DNA of 39,792 bases, taken from positions 1-39,792 of the forward strand of contig JAKPTX010000160.1 in NCBI GenBank assembly GCA_029570835.1. The letters are read 5' to 3'. Made by a program: the position numbers and the translations under genes. This DNA comes from Bacteroidota bacterium. GTDB taxonomy: Bacteria > Bacteroidota > Bacteroidia > Bacteroidales > WCHB1-69. The notes below the pieces were generated by a model. That model was given only the letters and a program-made list of their open reading frames with translations. It had not been told where the DNA came from and searched no databases. Below are positions 28,551 through 36,542 of this stretch, piece after piece (position 1 is the first letter of the stretch; the number at the start of each line of letters is the position of its first letter).

Positions 28551-28578
28551 GGCGGAAGGCGGAAATCGAAAGGCGGAA
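28551..28578. repeat. GGCGGAA heptad array (3 copies)
   Basis: Exact copies lie at 28551-28557, 28558-28564 and 28572-28578, with one divergent heptad between the second and third. They begin four bases after the transporter stop codon. The inverse unit forms the array at 28884-28911. Confidence 0.75.
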
Positions 28579-28604
28579 TTGTTTCTCACCTCTTTCCTAT
28601 TTCT

Positions 28605-28625
28605 ACTTCTTACTTCTTATTTCTT
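28605..28625. repeat. ACTTCTT/ATTTCTT heptad array
   Basis: Two copies of ACTTCTT are followed by one of ATTTCTT with an exact 7-base period. Confidence 0.65.
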
Positions 28626-28645
28626 ATTTGGTATTTTAAATAAAT

Positions 28646-28695
28646 GGGGGGCAGAACAGAAACTCCTTTTCAATCATTCCATTCCCCCACTCTGG
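28646..28695 (+). repeat. Copy 2 of the 50-bp dispersed intergenic element
   Basis: It starts GGGGGGCAGAA and ends CCCCACTCTGG with 28 bases between, matching the ends and exact length of the inverse-oriented copy at 314-363. The interiors agree at only about a third of positions. Confidence 0.6.
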
Positions 28696-28825
28696 AACGT
28701 TTGACCTTTTTGGACATGCGTGATCAATTACGAATTACGATCGATCCTAGTTCTATCTCTAATTCTAATTTACAACCATGTTACTCCTTCGGGGTTGTTG
28801 TAAAGATGGAAAAAACTCGGTGCTA

Positions 28826-28858
28826 ACTCGGGGTGCGACTTAAAGTCGCGCCCCGAGT
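28826..28858. repeat. 33-base near-perfect palindrome
   Basis: ACTCGGGGTGCGACTT is followed, after one base, by AAGTCGCGCCCCGAGT. The arms pair over 16 positions with a single T-G wobble on the plus strand. It is GC-rich against an AT-rich background. On the minus strand six T residues follow after about ten bases, so termination of the minus-strand transcript is possible but not a textbook case. It also resembles a REP-type palindrome. Confidence 0.65.
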
Positions 28859-28883
28859 ATCCCGTAATTCGTAATTGAATTCA

Positions 28884-28911
28884 TTCCGCCCTCCGCCTTC
28901 CGCCTTCCGCC
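28884..28911. repeat. TTCCGCC heptad array (4 copies, one with a substitution)
   Basis: Units at 28884, 28891 (CTCCGCC), 28898 and 28905 are in exact 7-base register. This is the reverse complement of the GGCGGAA array at 28551-28578. It ends beside the stop codon of the HAD phosphatase gene. Two CGTAATT heptads lie just before it at 28863-28876. Confidence 0.75.
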
Positions 28912-28912
28912 T

Positions 28913-29530
28913 TCAAAAAAGATCACAAATATCCCCCGCAGCATGGTGGTACGTCCATAATCCAACCGATTGTGCGCCTTTGAGATGGCGTTCAATGTCG
29001 TCAATGAAGAGTGTTTTGGCGGGATCGAGGTGGTTTTCCTCAATGATCCGCAGAAAAGCTTCCGGTTTGGGCTTTTTTATTTGCAATGTGTGAGAATAGT
29101 ACGCCTTTTCAAAATGATGATTGAAAATGTTGTATCCGTATTTGTTAATGACATACTCCGTAAAATACTCACAATTAATCTGGTTGGTATTGCTGAACAG
29201 AAAGACACGGTACTGCTGTTGTAAACGCTTTAGCATCTCAATACGACACTCCGGTATGTCAATCATGATCGCATTCCATCCCCGATCAATCTGCTCATCA
29301 GTCAAGGGGACATCAGTTAGGGAGCGGATATAGTTCCTGAATCGGGCAGGAGAGATTTTCCCCTCTTCAAACAGGTCTATCTCTTCGGTTTGTCCCGCCA
29401 GAGAGTACGATTTTTCAAAATCAGCTACACCGAACTCCCGGAATTGATCGCTAATGTTTTCATAACGAATGTCATAGATAACATTCCCCAGATCAAAAAT
29501 AATAGCATTAATAGATTGTAAATCGATCAT
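28913..29530 (-). CDS. HAD-superfamily phosphatase, YihX-like
   Basis: The 205-residue protein has the four HAD motifs. Motif I is IIFDLGNVIYDI with nucleophile D13. Motif II is FLFSNTN (about 109-115), motif III is the Lys of QIKKPKPEAF, and motif IV is LFIDDIERHLKGA. The second Asp of the usual DxD is Gly (DLGNV), as in E. coli YihX, a glucose-1-phosphate phosphatase, and similar subfamily IA members. The helical cap (about 20-95) is of C1 type. The true substrate is not predictable. It starts 2 bases after the nucleoside phosphorylase gene on the same strand, suggesting a role linked to sugar phosphate released in nucleoside salvage, which is inference. Confidence 0.85.
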   Translation of the reverse strand: MIDLQSINAIIFDLGNVIYDIRYENISDQFREFGVADFEKSYSLAGQTEEIDLFEEGKISPARFRNYIRSLTDVPLTDEQIDRGWNAIMIDIPECRIEMLKRLQQQYRVFLFSNTNQINCEYFTEYVINKYGYNIFNHHFEKAYYSHTLQIKKPKPEAFLRIIEENHLDPAKTLFIDDIERHLKGAQSVGLWTYHHAAGDICDLF

Positions 29531-29532
29531 AT

Positions 29533-30399
29533 TTATTTGGTAATTCGTTCAATAACGGTATCAATCAAATGATCCATATAGATTTGATAATTAGCAGTAA
29601 ACTCATTTGTAACCCGATTGGCAATACCTACACAAACAGTTAATGTTTCATGTTTTAAGAGGTGTCCCAATCCGTAAATAGCGGAACATTCCATCTCTAA
29701 GTTTGTGAATCTTAGATCTTTATATCTAAACTGTTCGATTTTTTTATTCAGTTCCGGAAACGCCAGAGGAGTACGTATTTCTCTTCCTTGTGGACCATAG
29801 AACCCGGGGGCACTGGCTGTGATTCCTTTCACCATGTCAAAAGCGACTTGAGATAACAAAGCGGGTGCGGCAGGTATGCAATAAGGGTGAGGTAGGCGTC
29901 CCCCCCAATTTGTTTTTTCAATAAAAGAATCCACTAAATCATCATAGATAGAGGAATCATGTTGATAAAACTGCAACAAACCATCAAATCCAAACCCGTA
30001 CTGACTGGCAATCAAAGAGTTGATTGGAATATCAGGTTGAAGAATACCGCAAGTTCCCATTCTGATGATTTTCAAGGTACGATGCTCCTTTTTGAGAGTT
30101 CGGGTCTCAAAATCAACATTGGCTAAAGCATCCAGCTCAGTCATCACAATGTCAATATTATCAGTTCCCATACCGGTAGATAGTACCGTAATTCGTGTAT
30201 TTCCAACCCATCCGGTATGTGTAACGATCTCTCTGTTAGACCTTTTGGTGTCAATCATATCAAATCGTTGGGAAACCAAAGGTACCCGACCGGGATCTCC
30301 AACCAACAGGACAATATCTGCCAACTGTTCGGGATGAATGGCTAAGTGATAAATAGAACCGTCTTGACGTAGTGGAAGTTCGCTTAATTTAATATCCAT
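29533..30399 (-). CDS. Nucleoside phosphorylase (uridine phosphorylase-like, PNP/UDP family)
   Basis: Enzymes of this family split nucleosides with phosphate into base and ribose 1-phosphate in cytosolic salvage. The 288-residue protein has the phosphate-binding GDPGRVPLVSQRF (about 34-46), the STGMGTDNIDIVMTEL segment (about 74-89), IIRMGTCGILQ (about 111-121) and the ribose-binding EMECSAIYGLG near 240. The pattern is that of the hexameric or dimeric PNP_UDP_1 family and is closest to uridine phosphorylase, but base specificity is uncertain. It is transcribed away from the FKBP gene across a 205-base AT-rich gap, and the HAD phosphatase gene follows 2 bases later. Confidence 0.88.
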   Translation of the reverse strand: MDIKLSELPLRQDGSIYHLAIHPEQLADIVLLVGDPGRVPLVSQRFDMIDTKRSNREIVTHTGWVGNTRITVLSTGMGTDNIDIVMTELDALANVDFETRTLKKEHRTLKIIRMGTCGILQPDIPINSLIASQYGFGFDGLLQFYQHDSSIYDDLVDSFIEKTNWGGRLPHPYCIPAAPALLSQVAFDMVKGITASAPGFYGPQGREIRTPLAFPELNKKIEQFRYKDLRFTNLEMECSAIYGLGHLLKHETLTVCVGIANRVTNEFTANYQIYMDHLIDTVIERITK

Positions 30400-30564
30400 A
30401 GTTTAAAGTTTTACTGTTATTTGCAAGTTTGCAGTATAATTTAATATAACGTTAAAAGAGAGAAAATAGTACAAAAATGAAAAATATGAAATAAGAAGTA
30501 GTTACAAAGTTTTAAAAATGCAATTAAAGTGAAAAAAAGTTACTCATGATATTGGATTATTATA

Positions 30565-30572
30565 TATCTTTG
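30565..30572 (+). promoter_or_regulatory. Bacteroidota-type -7 box for the FKBP gene
   Basis: TATCTTTG matches TAnnTTTG and lies 32 bases before the ATG at 30605. No convincing -33 box is visible. Confidence 0.5.
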
Positions 30573-30604
30573 CAGATTGAATTTTAACTGAATTACTTAA
30601 AAAT

Positions 30605-31276
30605 ATGAAAAGAATAATTGGAATAGGCTTACTCGTACTAGGTATGATGTTAAGTTTGACCGTAAAATCACAAGAAATGACTCAAGAACAAAAAGTTAGT
30701 TACGCTTTAGGAGCGAACATAGGTGAAAACTTTAAAACTACCGGTATCGAATTAATCTATGATACTTTCCTTCAGGGAGTACAAGATGGAATGAATGGTG
30801 CCAATAAGTTATCTCAGAATGAAATGCAGGCAATTTTCAATCAACTGAATGAAGAACTTCAAAAAAGACAACAGGCTGAAGTAGAGGTTGAAAAAGAAAA
30901 AGGTAGAGCTTTTTTAGCTGAGAATGGAAAGAAGGAAGGTGTGATTACCACCCCATCTGGACTTCAATATAAAGTAATCACAATGGGAACAGGTGCAAAA
31001 CCCACTGCTACTGATAAAGTTAAAGTTCATTACCATGGAACTACAATAGATGGAGAAGTGTTTGATTCCTCAGTTCAAAGAGGTGAACCCATCTCATTTC
31101 CATTAAATCAAGTAATTAAAGGTTGGACAGAGGGTGTGCAATTGATGCCGATTGGATCCAAGTTTATTTTCTATATACCATCCGATTTAGCGTATGGTGA
31201 TCGTGGTGCCGGTCCTTCAATTAAACCCGGAGCCACGTTGATTTTTGAAGTTGAATTATTTGACATAGAAAAATAA
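30605..31276 (+). CDS. FKBP-type peptidyl-prolyl isomerase, FkpA/Mip-like
   Basis: This is a periplasmic folding helper that speeds proline cis-trans isomerisation. The 223-residue protein has a signal peptide (about 1-22, IIGIGLLVLGMMLSLTVKSQ). A helical dimerisation domain (about 25-105) has the VSYALGANIGENF and GVQDGMNG motifs of the FKBP_N family. The catalytic FKBP domain (about 112-223) shows GLQYKVI, VKVHYHGTTIDGEVFDSS, VIKGWTEGVQLMPIG, IPSDLAYGDRGAG and ATLIFEVELFDI. All the usual pocket aromatics are present. It is followed by a strong intrinsic terminator, so it is probably monocistronic. Confidence 0.93.
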   Translation: MKRIIGIGLLVLGMMLSLTVKSQEMTQEQKVSYALGANIGENFKTTGIELIYDTFLQGVQDGMNGANKLSQNEMQAIFNQLNEELQKRQQAEVEVEKEKGRAFLAENGKKEGVITTPSGLQYKVITMGTGAKPTATDKVKVHYHGTTIDGEVFDSSVQRGEPISFPLNQVIKGWTEGVQLMPIGSKFIFYIPSDLAYGDRGAGPSIKPGATLIFEVELFDIEK

Positions 31277-31281
31277 AATAT

Positions 31282-31313
31282 AAAAAACTACCTTTTTGAG
31301 GTAGTTTTTTTTT
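31282..31313 (+). terminator. Rho-independent terminator after the FKBP gene
   Basis: AAAAAACTACC and GGTAGTTTTTT pair around a seven-base loop (TTTTTGA), followed by more T residues for a run of nine. It begins five bases after the FKBP stop codon. The A-rich and T-rich flanks make it usable in both directions, but no gene converges on it. Confidence 0.9.
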
Positions 31314-31357
31314 AATTGATGATGTTGGGAAAAGTCCATTGATTATAAAAATTGATT

Positions 31358-33499
31358 ATGAAAAATAAGAAAAAGACCCCACTGGGAACTCGGATTATTG
31401 AAGCACTCAGCTCTTATGGAAGTGAGAAACTAAACTACAAACAGATTGCTGCTAAGGTAGGGGTGTTTGATAAAGCGGGAAGGATTGAGGTGCAAAAACA
31501 GATTGCTCACTTTTTGGAAGCACAAATTTTATTATCTGCCGGACGTGGGAAGTATCGCTTAAATCCTAAGTATATATCGAAAGAAACTACAGGTAGAAAT
31601 GTTATCGTGGGTGAGATCCAGTTTAATCGGAGTGGCAATGCATTTGTGGTTAATGAGGAACAGGAAGAGGATGTTTTTATCTCTGAACAGAACCTGGGTA
31701 TGGCTCTGCATAGGGATAAAGTGAAAGTGATGCTGTTCCCTTTGAGGAAAAACAAAAAGCCGGAAGGACAAGTTATTGAGATTATCAAGAGGAGTACTGC
31801 ACTGATTGTCGGAACGATTCAATTTCAAAAGGGGATTGCATTTGTTGTACCGGATAATAATTTTTACCGCAGAGAGATTATTATTCCTTCCCGCATGTTA
31901 AATCAGGCAAAAGAGGGGGACAAAGTAGTCTTCCGCATTGTAGAATGGAAAGAAGGAACACGAAATCCGATTGCAGAAGTGGTTTACTTATTGGGGAAAC
32001 CTGGTGAGAATGAGGTGGAAATGAATGCCATTCTGGCACAATTTGGCTTTCCATTGAGTTTTTCTCATGAGGTGGAAGAGGAGTGTGCACGGATTCAAGA
32101 AACAATTTCTAAAGAGGAGATCTTGAAGAGAAGAGATTTTCGCGATGCTTATACCTTTACTATTGACCCGGCGGATGCCAAGGATTTTGATGATGCCATC
32201 TCTTTTGAAGAAAAAGCAAATGGAGATGTAAGGATAGGTGTTCACATTGCGGATGTTTCGCACTATGTACGAAGAGGATCGGCAATCGATAAGGAAGCCT
32301 ATTTAAGGGGAACCTCTGTTTATCTTGTGGATAGAACGATCCCTATGTTGCCGGAGAAATTATCCAATAATCTGTGCTCACTGAGACCCCATGAAGATAA
32401 ACTCTGCTTTAGTGCTATTTTTGAAATGGATTCCAACGCAAAAATTAAGTCGGAATGGTTTGGAAAAACGGTGATCCATTCCGATGCAAGATATAGCTAC
32501 GAAGAGGTACAAGAGATGATTGAAACCGGAAAAGGGGAGGGCTCGGAACCGATTTTAAAAGTGAATGCGATAGCTCAAAAGTTGAGAAAAAAACGTTTTG
32601 ATCAGCACGCGATTAACTTCGAAACAGAGGAGGTGAGGTTTGTATTAGATGAAAATAGTAAGCCGATAGCTGTGCAGTTGAAAGTCCAAAAGGAAGCTAA
32701 TTTTTTAATCGAAGAGTTGATGCTGCTGGCGAACAAAAGAGTGGCTGAAAGAATAGGAAAGAAAACGGCAAAAAACAAAGAACCCAAAACCTTTGTTTAT
32801 CGTATTCACGATGAACCGATTCATGATAAATTGGAAAATTTTAAAAGTTTTGTTCAGAAACTGGGCTTTGATTTTCAGGATGGGAGCAGGAAAAAGTTGA
32901 CCCAATCTTTGAATCAGATGTTTCAGATTGCAAAAGAAAAAAATCAATACAATATGCTGACTCAGCTCTCTGTGAGGATGATGGCACGTGCTGTCTATTC
33001 TACCGATAATATTGGACACTATGGGTTGGCATTCCCATATTATTCTCACTTCACTTCTCCTATCAGAAGATATCCGGATTTAATGGTTCATCGCTTATTC
33101 CAAGCTTATTTGGATGGTGCACCTTCTGTTGCTGTCGCCGAATATGAAGAGTACTGTAAACATTGTTCTAAAATGGAACAAAAAGCTGTAGATGCAGAAC
33201 GGGCTTCCATCAAATTTAAGCAAGCAGAGTACATGTTGGATAAGGTTGGAGAAGCTTTCGATGCGGTGGTGAGCGGATTGGCTAAGTGGGGTGTATTCGC
33301 TGAATTAAAAGATTCCAAATGTGAAGGATTGATCCCAATGAAAGAGTTTACCGATGACTTCTACTATCTGGATCAGGACAGTTACACTTTGATTGGACTA
33401 CATTATGGAAGAAATATCCAATTTGGGGATCAAATCAAGGTGAAGGTTGTCGAGGTGGATCTGTTGAAAAAATCGCTGACCTTTTCCCTGGTGCGATGA
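31358..33499 (+). CDS. rnr: Ribonuclease R
   Basis: RNase R is a processive 3'-to-5' exoribonuclease that degrades structured RNA. The 713-residue protein has an N-terminal winged-helix region (about 5-70), cold-shock-type RNA-binding domains (about 80-210) and an RNB catalytic domain. The RNB domain begins with the metal-binding TIDPADAKDFDDAIS (D270, D276, D278 and D279 in the active site). GVHIADVSHYV, RTIPMLPEKLSNNLCSL, YRIHDEP and PYYSHFTSPIRRYPDLMVHR are further RNB motifs. A C-terminal S1 domain starts near 635 (VGEAFDAVVSGLAKWGVFAEL). An in-frame TTG at 31352 would add two residues; the ATG at 31358 is preferred. It converges with the MBOAT gene, leaving 20 bases between stop codons. 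Confidence 0.95.
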   Translation: MKNKKKTPLGTRIIEALSSYGSEKLNYKQIAAKVGVFDKAGRIEVQKQIAHFLEAQILLSAGRGKYRLNPKYISKETTGRNVIVGEIQFNRSGNAFVVNEEQEEDVFISEQNLGMALHRDKVKVMLFPLRKNKKPEGQVIEIIKRSTALIVGTIQFQKGIAFVVPDNNFYRREIIIPSRMLNQAKEGDKVVFRIVEWKEGTRNPIAEVVYLLGKPGENEVEMNAILAQFGFPLSFSHEVEEECARIQETISKEEILKRRDFRDAYTFTIDPADAKDFDDAISFEEKANGDVRIGVHIADVSHYVRRGSAIDKEAYLRGTSVYLVDRTIPMLPEKLSNNLCSLRPHEDKLCFSAIFEMDSNAKIKSEWFGKTVIHSDARYSYEEVQEMIETGKGEGSEPILKVNAIAQKLRKKRFDQHAINFETEEVRFVLDENSKPIAVQLKVQKEANFLIEELMLLANKRVAERIGKKTAKNKEPKTFVYRIHDEPIHDKLENFKSFVQKLGFDFQDGSRKKLTQSLNQMFQIAKEKNQYNMLTQLSVRMMARAVYSTDNIGHYGLAFPYYSHFTSPIRRYPDLMVHRLFQAYLDGAPSVAVAEYEEYCKHCSKMEQKAVDAERASIKFKQAEYMLDKVGEAFDAVVSGLAKWGVFAELKDSKCEGLIPMKEFTDDFYYLDQDSYTLIGLHYGRNIQFGDQIKVKVVEVDLLKKSLTFSLVR

Positions 33500-33519
33500 A
33501 TTTCCTTCCCCCCTTTTTT

Positions 33520-35238
33520 TTAAAATTGAAAATAAATAAAAGGCTGTAAATCAGCAGTAATAAACTGATATACAATAAATACCGCCAATACTACAATGAT
33601 TACCATGGCCCAAATGGGGAGTAGGGCAAAATTGACGCGGTACCATCTTTTCCATCGATCCGGTAACCAGTGCACTATCATTCCTAAAATGAATAAAATA
33701 ACCACATATTTGTAAGTGCTTATAATTGAGGGTATTACTGATAAATTCCAGTCGCCTCCGATCTGGTTAACCATATTCTTAGCGGTATTCCAGGCAGTTG
33801 AACTTGCTTCTTTGGGATCCAGATTGGATCCGGAGCGGAAAAAGAGTCGGGTAAAGGTGATAAATATAAAAGTGAGGAAAATGCCCCATACTCGCTGCAT
33901 CCAACCGATAGGATCTTGATGCGTGATGATATGGCGAATGTAACTGATTAAAGTTCCGATAAAGATGATACCGCTCCACACGGCTCCCAGCATCCAGATA
34001 GGTTGATGGAAAAGGAGTTCCAGTGTACTGAAGAGAGCAAAAAGGAGTAGTGTGGCAATCATTTTAGTGAGCGGAGTCCATTTTCTCCACCTTTTGAATA
34101 TGAGAATACCGATTCCGTTTAAACCACCCCAGATTACAAAATTCCAACTGGCTCCGTGCCAGAGTCCTCCTAATAACATGGTGATCATCAGGTTGATATC
34201 GGTTCTAATTTTTCCTTTTCTGTTTCCTCCTAAGGGGATATATAGATAATCTTTAAGCCAGGTAGACAGAGATATGTGCCATCTTTTCCAAAATTCTCCC
34301 GGATTGGTTGCTTTGTAAGGAGAATTAAAGTTTTTAGGGAGATAGAATCCCATCAACATAGCTACTCCAATGGCAATATCTGTATATCCTGAAAAATCGG
34401 CATATACCTGAAGTGAGTACCCGAAAAGTGCAAAAAGATTTTCAAAAGAGGTGAATAACAGCGGATTATCAAATACGCGGTCAACAAAGCTGACTGCAAT
34501 ATAGTCGCTGAGAATGATCTTTTTTAGTAATCCGTTTAAAACCCAGAAAACCGCTATTCCAAATTGTTTTTTTGTTAAGAAAAACTTCTTATACACCTGA
34601 GGCATAAACTGATTGGCACGCACAATGGGACCGGCTACCAGTTGTGGAAAGAAGGTTACATAAAATCCAAAGTTGAAAAAGTTGCGGGTATGGGGCATCC
34701 TTCTTCGATAAACATCCAGCACATAGCTGATGCTTTGGAAGGTGTAAAAAGAGATTCCCACCGGCAACAATATTCGGGAAGAATCAAAATGCTCTTTTTG
34801 GATCACATCATTGCTCCATTTGGCAATATAGTTGATCACTTCATAATCTGTCTGAAATAGCGAGTTGTAGAGATCCGTGAAAAAGTAGGCATACTTAAAA
34901 TAGGCTAAAATAGCTAAATTGACAAAGACTCCCAGGATCATATAGAATTTTCTTAATCCGGGTTTTGAGGTTAAATCGATTGCTTTTCCAGAGTAGAAAC
35001 AGACAATGGTTGTAACAACCAGCAGGATTAAGAACAAACCGGAAGTTTTATAGTAAAAGAGCATACTGAAGAAAAAGAGAAAGGTATTACGAAGTAATAT
35101 CCTATTTCCTATCAGTGCAAAACCGGCATAAACAATAGCAAAAAATGCCCAGAAATAGAATTGGGTGAACAGTAAGGGATACTTATTGTCAAAAGAGAAT
35201 AGTGTAGTTAAAAATGCAAGAAAATTATCCCAACTCAT
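33520..35238 (-). CDS. MBOAT family O-acyltransferase, AlgI/PatA-like
   Basis: MBOAT proteins of this type move acetyl or other acyl groups across the inner membrane for transfer to extracytoplasmic glycans. The 572-residue protein has about eleven to thirteen hydrophobic helices. The AlgI-type core includes LLPVGISFYTFQSISYVLDVYRR-like sequence (about 158-180), FFPQLVAGPI (196-205), YADFSGYTDIAIG (279-291), FWKRWHISLSTWLKDYLYIPL (from 316) and LLGGLWHGASWNF. H361 of the latter is the invariant catalytic His and H321 is also conserved. Its start overlaps the stop of the adjacent SGNH gene by four bases. Together with two SGNH genes it suggests an O-acetylation cassette, but the glycan target is unknown. 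Confidence 0.92.
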   Translation of the reverse strand: MSWDNFLAFLTTLFSFDNKYPLLFTQFYFWAFFAIVYAGFALIGNRILLRNTFLFFFSMLFYYKTSGLFLILLVVTTIVCFYSGKAIDLTSKPGLRKFYMILGVFVNLAILAYFKYAYFFTDLYNSLFQTDYEVINYIAKWSNDVIQKEHFDSSRILLPVGISFYTFQSISYVLDVYRRRMPHTRNFFNFGFYVTFFPQLVAGPIVRANQFMPQVYKKFFLTKKQFGIAVFWVLNGLLKKIILSDYIAVSFVDRVFDNPLLFTSFENLFALFGYSLQVYADFSGYTDIAIGVAMLMGFYLPKNFNSPYKATNPGEFWKRWHISLSTWLKDYLYIPLGGNRKGKIRTDINLMITMLLGGLWHGASWNFVIWGGLNGIGILIFKRWRKWTPLTKMIATLLLFALFSTLELLFHQPIWMLGAVWSGIIFIGTLISYIRHIITHQDPIGWMQRVWGIFLTFIFITFTRLFFRSGSNLDPKEASSTAWNTAKNMVNQIGGDWNLSVIPSIISTYKYVVILFILGMIVHWLPDRWKRWYRVNFALLPIWAMVIIVVLAVFIVYQFITADLQPFIYFQF

Positions 35239-36530
35239 AGTTCACCATTGTAGCTGTTCATATTGTGATTTTCTAGTCTTATTTTGCTCTCCATCAAGGC
35301 ATCAAGAAAAAGCATCCCCATCAGTTCATAACCTTTACGGGTAAAATGAACACGATCCCTTTGCGCTAATCCTTTTTGTACCCATTGATACATTGATTTG
35401 GCTCCCCCCATGATATGATACTGATCAAATACGGCTCCTTGTGTTAAAGAGGCTAACTCATACATCACTTGTTGTACTTTCTTTCCATTTTCGTTGTTTC
35501 TCCAATACACTTTTCTTTTTCTTCTTATCCTTTTGTAGGTGTCATTGTTGGTAATAAAAATAAAAGCACATTGAGGATTTATTTTTTGAAACCTTTCAAT
35601 TAGCGCCAAATAGTTGTTTTTGAACTCTTCAGGATTGAAGTTGGGTCCGGAAGCATCGTTGACCCCAATATTCATAATGACTAAGTCGGGATAGATCAGA
35701 TCCAGATCTTGTTCGAAATTTTCACATCTTAAGTAAGAAGGAACGGAGGCACCATTCACACCAATGGAGTGATATGTGATGCCCGGTTTTGGATTTTTTA
35801 GGTAAAAGCCATTCAGAATAAAACGCTCTCCTTGGAAACAGTTAAAACGAACTGTAAATGAATCTGAAAAATGTAGCGATTCGTAATGGAATCTTCTTTT
35901 TAGGGTATCTATTTTGGTTGGGAAATATTCTAATGAGTCGATCCAAATTGTGGGTACAATATAGGAAGAGTCCGAATAACCCATTAAAATAAGTTCTTCT
36001 GTTTCAAATTTTAGCAATGAGTCAGTGAAAATAATTCTCAATTCAGCCAGGGTATCTTGAGTAATTACTGCAACTCCGGTTAAACCCAGAGGAACCTCAT
36101 GAGGGTCAAAAACATTTCTGACAATAGAGAATGAACCGATACTGCGTACCCGATAATCAATGGGATTATTTGATTTCGGAGCAGCAGAGTACGGGAAAAT
36201 AAGCCCTCTTTCACCAATTAAATCGGGATTTTTGAGTAGAAGTTGTTGTCGGATAGTATGGGGAAATGTACCGGCCTGAACATGAGACCCACCTATATGA
36301 ATGATGTTTAGATTTCCTTCTTTTGTTTTGACAATCTGATCCCATTTGTTAAAGAAATGGATTAATAATGATGAATCATATTGGGTAACTAGTGTGTCTG
36401 CATAGAAGTTGATAAAAGGGTAGGAGACAAAGTCCGAAACATTCTCTGAAGTCGTATCTGTTTGTCCAACACTAATGTTGAAAAAGATAAAACTTAAAAT
36501 AATTGTACTAACAGCCTTTTTTATTATCAT
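35235..36530 (-). CDS. Secreted SGNH-hydrolase-like protein (GGSH variant), MBOAT partner
   Basis: The 431-residue protein has a signal peptide (about 1-22, VSTIILSFIFFNISVGQ). SGNH blocks are present. Block I is IIHIGGSHVQAG with candidate nucleophile S82; Gly replaces the Asp of GDS. A block III-like segment is IMNIGVNDASG with Asn, and block V is DRVHFTRKG with Asp and His about three residues apart. An intermediate region (about 115-250) is beta-rich and may be a carbohydrate-binding or jelly-roll part. In alginate, cellulose and peptidoglycan acetylation systems an SGNH protein receives the acyl group from the MBOAT protein, so that role is likely here by context. It overlaps the MBOAT start by four bases and follows the next SGNH gene after 12 bases. 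Confidence 0.82.
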   Translation of the reverse strand: MIIKKAVSTIILSFIFFNISVGQTDTTSENVSDFVSYPFINFYADTLVTQYDSSLLIHFFNKWDQIVKTKEGNLNIIHIGGSHVQAGTFPHTIRQQLLLKNPDLIGERGLIFPYSAAPKSNNPIDYRVRSIGSFSIVRNVFDPHEVPLGLTGVAVITQDTLAELRIIFTDSLLKFETEELILMGYSDSSYIVPTIWIDSLEYFPTKIDTLKRRFHYESLHFSDSFTVRFNCFQGERFILNGFYLKNPKPGITYHSIGVNGASVPSYLRCENFEQDLDLIYPDLVIMNIGVNDASGPNFNPEEFKNNYLALIERFQKINPQCAFIFITNNDTYKRIRRKRKVYWRNNENGKKVQQVMYELASLTQGAVFDQYHIMGGAKSMYQWVQKGLAQRDRVHFTRKGYELMGMLFLDALMESKIRLENHNMNSYNGEL

Positions 36531-36542
36531 ACATCTCCCTTT

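Larger units (their letters stand above)
28547..28912. other. Repeat-rich convergent intergenic region, no gene seen
   Basis: This 366-base gap lies between the converging fucP-type and HAD phosphatase genes. It is bracketed by GGCGGAA heptads on the left and their inverse TTCCGCC on the right. Inside are ACTTCTT heptads, the second 50-bp element (28646-28695), AATTACG/CGTAATT heptads in opposite orientations, and a 33-base palindrome (28826-28858). A short open frame from 28644 has no recognisable product and covers the 50-bp element, so it is not called. Confidence 0.65.

Noticed and set aside
28644-28826. Short open frame in the convergent gap
   Set aside because: It covers the 50-bp element and other non-coding repeats, with no homology or promoter visible.
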